8,342 nucleotides of DNA, from contig JAITOM010000202.1 in assembly GCA_031289975.1 (NCBI GenBank), forward strand, positions 1 through 8,342, read 5' to 3'. The position numbers and the translations under genes were made by a program. Below the pieces are notes generated by a model. The model made no database searches and was not told the origin of the DNA. It was given only the letters and a program-made list of their open reading frames with translations. Numbering within the stretch: position 1 is the first letter of the stretch; each line of letters begins with the position of its first letter. This stretch comes from Methanobrevibacter sp. (lineage in GTDB: Archaea; Methanobacteriota; Methanobacteria; Methanobacteriales; Methanobacteriaceae). Positions 1 to 6,507 of the stretch are shown here, piece after piece.

Positions 1-28
1 CCCAATTTCTCCAATATAATTTTAAATT

Positions 29-3000
29 TTATTTCCTATATTCTTTTACAGAATCATTAAGTCTTTGCATATCACTTATTAAGTATTTTACCTCATCATC
101 AGAAATATCAGAAGAATTAACAGAATTAATAGTCAATTCAACCACTAAACTTTCAATTTCTTCTTTAAGAGATTCCAATGTTTCAACTTTCTCTTTAAGC
201 TCATTTAAAGCTTTATTTGTGAGTCCTGGAGCCATATCAATAATATCCAATACTAAATCCATTCGATTATAAAATATTTCATTAGAATTACTTATTTCAT
301 TCATGAATCTATCATAAGTAATTTGTGGTGGAGGGAAACACTCTTTAATTAGTTTCTTACTAATATCTTCTTTTTCTTGATATTTTATTTTTAAATCTTG
401 AATAATTTTTCTATACTTTACAACCGTTTCTATTTCAACAGTAAAATCACCAACATCATCTATGGATGAACTAATCACATCAATTTTCTTATTAATTTCA
501 CCAACAACATTCTTCGTATGACCTGTTGCTGTGTTAATGAAGTTTAAAGCAAAATCTACTTCTTTAAGAATATCTTCACTTAATTTATTAAGTTCATTAA
601 TAAACCTACCAGATATTTCTTCCTCTGAAGAGAAATAATTTTCAATCATATCACGAGCAATTTTTTCTTTATTTTCAAATATTTTTTTAAATTCATTGAT
701 CTTGTTTTGATAAACTTTAAATGAGTTAGTTTTAACTATTTTATTTTCAAGAGTTAAACGTTTAATATTTAACAGTTCTTTAAATGCATCATCTAAAGAT
801 TTAAAAATTTTATCATTAATATGTTTAAATCCAAAAAGTTTTCCTGTTTCATTGAATAAACTCTCTTTGGTGTATGTGAAAGATTTATCCACAACAATGA
901 ACATTCCTTCCATTAATTCACTTTGACTAATATGATTTATAGGACGATTATTCGGTATTCTTGGCTTTGTTGACAAATCCATATTCAATGGCATATTTAA
1001 TACATTCAAATATACAAAATCATCCTGAATATTTCCTAATTCATTTTCTCTAATTTCTAAGATAATCTGATTTTTAATCTCATCAGTAACTCTATTCTGT
1101 TTTAAATAGTTTAATAATAGCTTAGACAAATGTGTGATATGAACTGGATACTCATTAGATAAGATTTCTTGAATTGCTTCACTAAGAGAAGAACAGTTAG
1201 AATATGTTGGTATAGCCTCACTAAACACAGATATTCCATAATCATCACCAATATTCTCAATCCCACTATAATACGGCATAACAACATCCTCCACATTTTC
1301 AACAACAACATCATCAACAGAAGTATTATCATCATCCATTTTACTAATATTCAATTTTTCATCATTTTTAGCCATATCGACCAAAACAGACTCAGATCCA
1401 TGATTTTTATCTGTATTTTCCAAGTTTATAATTGATTTTTTCTTGGTGTTATATGAAATATCACCATCAAATACTACAGCATCATTTTCTTGTTCATTTC
1501 CTTGTTTAATGGTTTTTTCACATATAAAGTTAAAAGTACATTTTTTACAGTGATTACCTTTATTTCTTGGGAATTTATTTTCCATAATATTCTTAGCTAT
1601 TTTATCTATTTTTTTTAGATATTTTTTCATTAGATTCTCATCTATTTCATAGAACTTCACTGTGTTAGAGTTAAGTAAATAAATAGCTAACTCTATTTTT
1701 CTATTTTTATAGTTTAAATCTTCTTCAAGTGCTTTTAAATAAATATATAGTTGTTTTTTATATTCTTCTTCATTTATCTTTGATGTTGTCTTAAAATCCA
1801 TTATCCCCATTTTACCTTTTCTTTCATATACTAAATCCATCTGACCTTCAATTAAATAGGAAGTTTCTTCCTCTTCTCCATTCATCTCAATTTGAAATTT
1901 AAATTCCTCATCTAAAACTTTTATTTCTTTTAAAAATGAATTTTGATACTGTTTTATATTATCTAATTCTTTTTTACTTCTATTTTTAACTTCTTCTGGT
2001 AAAATTTCTATTATCTGTTCTGTGTTTTGATTATTTCGAATTGAATGATGAGTTTTATAAAGTATTTTATGTGTAAAATTTCCTTTTTTAATATAAATAT
2101 CATCAGATTCATTGAAACTAAGTTTATATATTAGATTATATTTAAAAGGACAATTTTCATAGGTTTTAATTGAACTATAGCTTAATATTAATATTTCTTC
2201 TTCAATTTTATTTTCATTTAAAGTTGATTTAGTTTTAGGTAAAATATGTTGATTATCATTAATTAAAGAAATAGAATCAGAGTCAAAATCTATGCCTTCA
2301 ATTACTGGACTTTCTCCTTTCCTGTTTTCACGCAAAGATAAAATTAATATATCTTCTGCTCTTGTAATCGCCACATAAAAAATCCTTCTTTCTTCCAAAT
2401 AATAATTTTTTGCTTTATTATCCTCAATCGTCTCTTTTTCATACATATAAAACTTAAAAGGAGTTGGAAATCGTGGCTTCCCAAAGGAAGATACAAGGTC
2501 ATATTCATCATCTTTAAATTTCATAGGAAATTTATCTTTTTCAAGACCATAAACAATTACTACTGGAAATTCTAAACCTTTTGACTTATGGACAGTCATT
2601 ATTTGTACTTCATCTTCAGATTTTATTGATTTTGAACTATAATTTTCTAAATTATGATATAAAAACCAGAACATAGATACAACATTAGTTCTTGTTATTA
2701 CTTGTTCTATTTTATAAATTGTATTTCCTAAAATTGATAGATTTAACAAAACTTCACGACTATTCTCATTTTCAATGAAATCAATGTTGAAATAACCAAT
2801 GATGTCTAAAATCTCATAATAAACTTGTAAAAGAGTGGTTCTATCATCATATTTTAAATCAGATCTATTTCTTTCATTAATTATCTTGTTTTTTAATTTA
2901 TACAATCTATTAAAGAATTCTAAATCATTTTCATCATCTATACCTAATCCTTTTAAATCTTTAACTGAAAAATAAGAAATTAAAGGTTTTTTAACATGAT

Positions 3001-4603
3001 TAAATATTTCAATAAGTATTTCGTCATCTCTATTAAAAACACCATCAAAACTTTGAATTCTGCTTTTTTTCCCTGTAATTTTCTTATAAACCTCTTTTTC
3101 AACTCTCAATATTTCATTTTTATATTCTTCTTCAAGAGCATATAATATTTCTCCTGTTTTTTCAGAAAGTTTTGAGAAATTAAAAGATTTTGAAGCGAAA
3201 CCACTTAAATTAAGCCAATTTCTTTCCCATTGATTTCTAATATATGGCTTTTCATCATTTTCTACAATATAATAAAATAATAGAAGTACTGATTTAATCT
3301 CATCTTGATCTAATAAATCATTATTTTCAACCACATCAAATGAAATATTTTCATTTTTAAGTTTTTCAGTTAAAAAATTGATTTTTCTTTTAACAGATCT
3401 TCCAATAATCCCAACATCACTATAATTAGCTATTTTTCCAGAGTCTTTTAGAAATTTAATTATTTGAACCAGATTATTTGCTTCTGATTCTTTATTATAA
3501 GATGAGATATAAAAAACACTTGAATCTGAACCATTATTTTTCTCATTACTATGAAGTTGTTTCTTGGAAAGAGGATATCTATCTTCTTTAATAAAATTTT
3601 CACAAAATTTAACTATTGATTCATTAGAACGATAGTTAGTTTGTAGTGGAATAACCTCAGCACCATAATTTTCTTCAAAATTTTTGAAAAATTTAACATT
3701 GGCTCCTCTAAAATCATAAATACTTTGTTCATCATCACCTACAACTGTTAAACTTTCAGTATTCTCCATTAGCTTCTCAAATATTTTCATTTGTATTGGA
3801 TCTGTGTCTTGAAATTCATCGATTAAGATATTTTTATACTTTAAAGAACTTAATAAGTTTGGATTATCAGTTAATAAGTTTAGTGCTTTAGATTGAAGTA
3901 AAGAATAGTCTATAAATCCATTTTCTTCTAAAAACTTTAAATATAATCTGTATGCATTTACAATATTGTTATATCTTGCATTGTACCAAGACTCTTTAAA
4001 ATCAGGATTTTTCTTAATTTCACTTTCTGGAAAAAAGTAATCTTCTCCTTTTTCCTCCTGAGTTTCTTTAATAAAATCAATATATTCTTGGGAGACCTTA
4101 AAATTATCTTCAACATATTTCTCAAATTTATCAATATCAACATTAAAACTTGTAAACTCATTAAATTTATTAACCAATACATGAACATCTCTTTTCTTGA
4201 AAAATTTTTCATCTGTAAAACCGAAATTATATAAATTTTTATAAATGTACATTACACTACTTTCATCTTCATCCAAAACCGAATAAGAAAATCCATTATC
4301 TTGTAGGAAATCATGACAAAAAGAATGGATAGTAGAAATATGCATCTTATTTACATCTTCAATCGAAATATTATTATTTTCTTCAAGGAGTCTCTTAGTT
4401 AACTCTTTTGTTGCTTTTTTAGAAAAAGTTATAATAAGTAAATTTTCAGGGTCTATCCCTTTAACGTTAACTAAATATTTGATTCTTTCTATTAAAACTC
4501 TGGTTTTTCCAGTTCCTGGACCAGCTTCAATTAAAAGAGGTTTTTCACCACAATACTCAGCAGCTTTTTCCTGATATTCATTTAAATTAAATTTTTCATC
4601 CAT
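29..4603 (-). CDS. UvrD-type helicase fused to PD-(D/E)XK nuclease, DUF3320-like domain and tandem C-terminal modules
   Basis: This 1524-residue protein is predicted to unwind and cut DNA, as AddAB/RecB-like enzymes do. All superfamily 1A helicase motifs are visible: Q-motif near 8-14, Walker A GPGTGKT (28-34), DEFQD (262-266), GDDEQ (289-293), TNYRS (322-326), VHKSKGLEF (671-679) and VAITRAED (744-751). A RecB/AddB-type nuclease follows (about 807-1030) with His845, Asp923, Asp936-x-Lys938 and Q951-x3-Y955. Cys818, 1019, 1022 and 1028 match the four-cysteine iron-sulfur pattern of AddB and Cas4. After an acidic linker comes a region resembling DUF3320 (about 1137-1290), then two related modules (1309-1391 and 1408-1524). 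The ATG is supported by GTGAT three bases upstream and by the Q-motif just inside. It is far longer than an ordinary UvrD protein. Helicase and nuclease calls are firm; DUF3320 is from memory; a defence role is inference. Confidence 0.93.
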   Translation of the reverse strand: MDEKFNLNEYQEKAAEYCGEKPLLIEAGPGTGKTRVLIERIKYLVNVKGIDPENLLIITFSKKATKELTKRLLEENNNISIEDVNKMHISTIHSFCHDFLQDNGFSYSVLDEDESSVMYIYKNLYNFGFTDEKFFKKRDVHVLVNKFNEFTSFNVDIDKFEKYVEDNFKVSQEYIDFIKETQEEKGEDYFFPESEIKKNPDFKESWYNARYNNIVNAYRLYLKFLEENGFIDYSLLQSKALNLLTDNPNLLSSLKYKNILIDEFQDTDPIQMKIFEKLMENTESLTVVGDDEQSIYDFRGANVKFFKNFEENYGAEVIPLQTNYRSNESIVKFCENFIKEDRYPLSKKQLHSNEKNNGSDSSVFYISSYNKESEANNLVQIIKFLKDSGKIANYSDVGIIGRSVKRKINFLTEKLKNENISFDVVENNDLLDQDEIKSVLLLFYYIVENDEKPYIRNQWERNWLNLSGFASKSFNFSKLSEKTGEILYALEEEYKNEILRVEKEVYKKITGKKSRIQSFDGVFNRDDEILIEIFNHVKKPLISYFSVKDLKGLGIDDENDLEFFNRLYKLKNKIINERNRSDLKYDDRTTLLQVYYEILDIIGYFNIDFIENENSREVLLNLSILGNTIYKIEQVITRTNVVSMFWFLYHNLENYSSKSIKSEDEVQIMTVHKSKGLEFPVVIVYGLEKDKFPMKFKDDEYDLVSSFGKPRFPTPFKFYMYEKETIEDNKAKNYYLEERRIFYVAITRAEDILILSLRENRKGESPVIEGIDFDSDSISLINDNQHILPKTKSTLNENKIEEEILILSYSSIKTYENCPFKYNLIYKLSFNESDDIYIKKGNFTHKILYKTHHSIRNNQNTEQIIEILPEEVKNRSKKELDNIKQYQNSFLKEIKVLDEEFKFQIEMNGEEEETSYLIEGQMDLVYERKGKMGIMDFKTTSKINEEEYKKQLYIYLKALEEDLNYKNRKIELAIYLLNSNTVKFYEIDENLMKKYLKKIDKIAKNIMENKFPRNKGNHCKKCTFNFICEKTIKQGNEQENDAVVFDGDISYNTKKKSIINLENTDKNHGSESVLVDMAKNDEKLNISKMDDDNTSVDDVVVENVEDVVMPYYSGIENIGDDYGISVFSEAIPTYSNCSSLSEAIQEILSNEYPVHITHLSKLLLNYLKQNRVTDEIKNQIILEIRENELGNIQDDFVYLNVLNMPLNMDLSTKPRIPNNRPINHISQSELMEGMFIVVDKSFTYTKESLFNETGKLFGFKHINDKIFKSLDDAFKELLNIKRLTLENKIVKTNSFKVYQNKINEFKKIFENKEKIARDMIENYFSSEEEISGRFINELNKLSEDILKEVDFALNFINTATGHTKNVVGEINKKIDVISSSIDDVGDFTVEIETVVKYRKIIQDLKIKYQEKEDISKKLIKECFPPPQITYDRFMNEISNSNEIFYNRMDLVLDIIDMAPGLTNKALNELKEKVETLESLKEEIESLVVELTINSVNSSDISDDEVKYLISDMQRLNDSVKEYRK
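32..382 (-). repeat. Shared C-terminal domain, copy A (helicase residues 1408-1524)
   Basis: This 117-residue module ends the helicase-nuclease and is matched by the 117-residue end of the membrane protein at 6511-6861. Landmarks common to both are FPPPQ followed by TYDRFM near the start, MAPGxT in the middle (Ala1458, Gly1460, Thr1462), LVVELTIN, and a DSVKEY ending. By hand count about 64 positions are identical. Similarity is also visible in the DNA, for example an identical stretch covering TATTCTTTTACAGAATCA at both gene ends. The module looks alpha-helical. I do not recognise a named family. Confidence 0.9.
431..679 (-). repeat. Diverged first copy of the C-terminal domain within the helicase (residues 1309-1391)
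   Basis: Residues 1309-1391 align without gaps to residues 1408-1490 of the same protein, with roughly 21 of 83 identities by hand count. Conserved points are Lys-Glu-x-Ile near the start, Phe1324, an Arg-Phe-x-Asn-Glu run, and Ala1359-x-Gly1361-x-Thr1363, which matches the MAPGxT signature of the second copy. The PPPQ motif is missing here. It appears to be an old tandem duplication, separated from copy A by a short linker. Confidence 0.65.
734..1195 (-). other. DUF3320-like domain within the helicase (residues about 1137-1290)
   Basis: The stretch has the layout I associate with DUF3320: an EYPVH segment (1151-1155), a DDFVYL segment (1194-1199), a PRIP turn followed by INHIS, and an ETGKLFGF element (1252-1259) before a final helix. 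DUF3320 usually closes DUF4011-type superfamily 1 helicases that may carry a Vsr-like nuclease, not UvrD/AddB-type fusions. The assignment rests on remembered family pattern; a profile search would decide it. Confidence 0.6.
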
Positions 4604-4702
4604 TGAATCACAATATATTTTAATTAGAGTTATTAATAATTTAAGATTATTAATTGGTATTATAGTAGTTTTGATAAAGTTCTTAATAAATAACTTTTTT
4701 AA

Positions 4703-4731
4703 AAATAAATATTATTAAAAAATATTTATTT
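4703..4731. repeat. 11-base perfect inverted repeat upstream of helicase gene
   Basis: AAATAAATATT (4703-4713) is mirrored by AATATTTATTT (4721-4731) around a 7-base spacer. It lies about 100 bases upstream of the helicase start. It could be an operator or a curved-DNA element, but the arms are pure A+T in an almost pure A+T region, so chance is a real alternative. Confidence 0.35.
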
Positions 4732-4881
4732 AAAATTAATTATATTAATTAAAATAGATTTATATTATTTAAAATTTAAAATTATAGATTTTTATAAATT
4801 AATATTTAAAATTGGATAATTTAATAAAAAAATTATCATCTAAAGATTTAAGAACTTTTCCAAAATGACTATAATTGAAAA

Positions 4882-5036
4882 GGCACTGCAAAAACGGCAC
4901 TGTAAATTTAGCATGGAAAAACACAAATGTAAAATCGTGAAATTGACCTAAATTCAATACAATTTATATGTAATGATTTTTATAGGTTAATATTGAAATT
5001 TTCAAATCATGAATTTCTATGTTGTTTTTACAGTGC
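4882..5036. mobile_element. Possible MITE-like element or repeat cluster with GCACTGTAAAAAC ends
   Basis: GGCACTGCAAAAAC (4882-4895) is followed directly by GGCACTGTAAATTT (4896-4909), a head-to-tail 14-base repeat. The inverted form GTTTTTACAGTGC occurs at 5024-5036. A nested pair, AAATTCAATA near 4949-4958 and TATTGAAATT at 4991-5000, sits inside. Facing ends about 155 bases apart with no gene between suggest a miniature inverted-repeat element whose transposase is elsewhere. I see no clear target-site duplication, so a cluster of regulator sites or a structured RNA is also possible. Confidence 0.35.
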
Positions 5037-5072
5037 TGTGATATATGTATATGTACTTACACTTATTTAATG

Positions 5073-5090
5073 ATTTTTCGTACGAAAAAT
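5073..5090. promoter_or_regulatory. Perfect 18-base palindrome ATTTTTCGTACGAAAAAT
   Basis: The 18 bases equal their own reverse complement, with CGTACG at the centre and no loop. The site lies 60 bases beyond the stop codon of the surface-protein gene. The lack of a loop fits a dimeric regulator's operator better than a hairpin. The T-run on the minus strand could also help end transcription of the surface-protein gene, since archaeal termination favours T-stretches. The role is unknown. Confidence 0.45.
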
Positions 5091-5149
5091 TAATTGTTGC
5101 CCAATTTCTATAATTATTAATTATACCTTTCTTTATTTAATTTATTGGT

Positions 5150-6004
5150 TTATCCACCGCAAAACTTACACAATCTAAGATTAGAAGGAATAGTATTAGT
5201 ATATATTCTATTCTCTGGTTGTGGTAAATGACCACAATTCTTAGTATGATAAACCTCAGTTTTTTTAGAAGAATAACAGTATTTATACCCATTACCAAAA
5301 TTTCCCGAACTATCATTAGCTTTAGTAGTAGTTTTAGCACTGCTTTCATGAACTGGTTCTGGAGTTCGCTCTCTTGTAATAAAAATTGAATCTGTAGTTG
5401 ATTTCTTACCAATAGCATGTGCATTAGCATATATAGAAAAATTGTCCTTATCAAGAGGAATATTTATTGAATATTTAAATTTTCCGTCACTATCTGCAGC
5501 TAAAGAAGCGTTTGTTAAATTCAGAACAGATGAAAATGATAATTGAATATTTGAATTTGGTTCACTTACTCCTGAAATCAAAAGTGAAGTGTCTTTTTCA
5601 CTCATGTTAACTGAATTTAGATTTAATTTAGTTGCAGGTCTTTCAATATGTAATGAATCACTATTATTCAACTTGTTTTTAGCAGATACATATATATTTA
5701 TTGTACAATCTGTGACATTAAAGGGTATATTAAGATCATATGAAAAATCACCATTAGAATCTACTGTTAAGTAATCACTTAAATTAAGTTTACTTGAATT
5801 AATATAAACCGTTGAATTAATATTAGTCGAACCATGTAAACGATAAACTGTCTGATTTGCATCAATAATATGACTTGTTTCATTCAAAGATAATGCTGTT
5901 AATTCCTCTGGAGTCATAAATGTAGCCAAGCATGCTACTATTCCTAATATTGCTATAATACCAACAACATATAATTCATATTGATTTTTTTTAATTATAA
6001 ACAC
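5150..6004 (-). CDS. Membrane-anchored surface protein with two Ig-like repeats and C-terminal Ada-like metal-binding domain
   Basis: The 284-residue product begins with a basic stretch and one hydrophobic helix (about 9-29), so it is probably anchored in the membrane with the rest outside. Two beta-rich repeats follow (about 45-121 and 130-211), each containing a DS(N/D)GxFxY(D/S)xNIP segment typical of archaeal Ig-like surface modules. Twelve N-x-S/T sequons (Asn41, 50, 63, 69, 74, 96, 113, 133, 162, 165, 188, 230) point to glycosylation. A Ser/Thr-rich linker leads to a terminal module with YHTKNC (252-257), ENRIY (264-268) and CKFC (279-282), resembling the Ada N-terminal metal-binding fold; likely ligands are Cys257, Cys279, Cys282 and a His. 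The start is taken as GTG at 6004, but see the ribosome-binding-site entry. Its link to neighbouring genes is unclear. Confidence 0.85.
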   Translation of the reverse strand: MFIIKKNQYELYVVGIIAILGIVACLATFMTPEELTALSLNETSHIIDANQTVYRLHGSTNINSTVYINSSKLNLSDYLTVDSNGDFSYDLNIPFNVTDCTINIYVSAKNKLNNSDSLHIERPATKLNLNSVNMSEKDTSLLISGVSEPNSNIQLSFSSVLNLTNASLAADSDGKFKYSINIPLDKDNFSIYANAHAIGKKSTTDSIFITRERTPEPVHESSAKTTTKANDSSGNFGNGYKYCYSSKKTEVYHTKNCGHLPQPENRIYTNTIPSNLRLCKFCGG

Positions 6005-6007
6005 CTC
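6002..6007 (-). promoter_or_regulatory. GAGGTG ribosome-binding site that overlaps the assigned GTG start
   Basis: On the minus strand GAGGTG matches six bases of the methanogen consensus GGAGGTGAT, but its last three bases are the GTG read as the start codon. A codon cannot be both at normal spacing. In frame, ATT at 5995-5993 lies six bases after the motif, an ideal distance, while the first in-frame ATG is residue 30, after the membrane helix. Either GTG is used with a poor leader, or a rare ATT start is used and the protein is three residues shorter. Confidence 0.5.
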
Positions 6008-6042
6008 TTAGTTATTAATTTATACTAAATTTTTCAAATAAT

Positions 6043-6056
6043 AATTTATAAAATTT
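6043..6056 (-). promoter_or_regulatory. Candidate TATA element for the surface-protein gene
   Basis: The minus strand reads AAATTTTATAAATT here, an archaeal TATA-like box. With the usual spacing of about 25 bases, transcription would begin near 6022 and give a leader of about 18 bases containing the GAGGTG motif. The region is very A+T-rich, so this is only plausible. Confidence 0.25.
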
Positions 6057-6097
6057 AAATTCATTTCTAACAGCAGGACAATTAACTTAAATTTATT

Positions 6098-6445
6098 TTA
6101 AGTCTTTTTTAATAAAATTTCTCGTTCATGAAAATCATTTTTTAATTCTTCAATAGTTTTTAATTTATCTTCATTATCAATTTTATTTTCATTAATGATT
6201 TCGGATTTTAGCTTATTCCAATTAGTTAAAATATTTTTTTTCAATAGAAATTACTTTATTATTGCTCATTGGATTACTATATTTTGCAGATTCATATAGT
6301 TTATTAAAATTTTCTTTTAAATCATCACCTACTTAATCAAATAATATTTCTATTTCCTTAGTTATTTAAGTGATGAAAAATCTTTGCTTTTCAGTGTCTT
6401 ATCCACATTTTCAATATATTTTTTACTTTCAAATAACAATATCTT
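6098..6445 (-). pseudogene. Decayed coding region with two frameshifts and a stop
   Basis: No intact reading frame exists here, but protein-like sequence can be followed on the minus strand. It starts near 6445 with a segment containing ESKKYIENVDKTLKSKDFSS and stops at 6362-6364. It continues one frame over from about 6360 with KEIEILFD, an internal TAA at 6333-6335, then LKENFNKLYESAKYSN to about 6242. At a run of eight T (6234-6241) it shifts again into NILTNWNKLKSEIINEN and ends at TAA 6098-6100 after HEREILLKKT. The composition is charged and helical, as in a coiled coil. It lies just downstream of the membrane-protein gene and may be a former operon member whose 5' end is lost. I do not recognise the family. 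A chance run of open frames cannot be excluded. Confidence 0.45.
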
Positions 6446-6507
6446 TTATAGGTTGTTAGAAATTTGGGAAAAATCGGGAACAAAATAGCTTCTATTTATA
6501 CTATTTA

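Larger units (their letters stand above)
4604..5149. other. A+T-rich intergenic region between surface-protein gene and helicase gene
   Basis: No convincing gene is seen in these 546 bases. The half next to the helicase gene (about 4604-4860) is nearly pure A+T and should hold its promoter. A weak TATA-like element lies on the minus strand around 4655-4665 (CTACTATAATACC), which would give a leader of roughly 25-30 bases, but the composition makes any such match unreliable. The half next to the surface-protein gene (about 4860-5100) is less A+T-biased and holds the repeats and palindrome listed separately. Confidence 0.6.

Noticed and set aside
1111..1435. Open frames on both strands overlapping the middle of the helicase gene
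   Set aside because: They lie inside a long, motif-rich coding frame, lack ribosome-binding sites and have the low-complexity composition of shadow frames.
1..5109. CCCAATTTCT at 1-10 and again at 5100-5109, both downstream of genes
   Set aside because: Ten bases only, with no further similarity around them; likely chance.
4604..5149. CRISPR array or replication origin in the A+T-rich gap
   Set aside because: No regularly spaced repeats with unique spacers, and no recognisable origin-recognition boxes or nearby replication initiator gene.
5137..5454. A 105-codon open frame antisense to nothing but overlapping the surface-protein gene in another frame
   Set aside because: The surface-protein frame has a membrane helix, repeats and a cysteine module; the overlapping frame shows only repetitive Ile/Leu-rich sequence.
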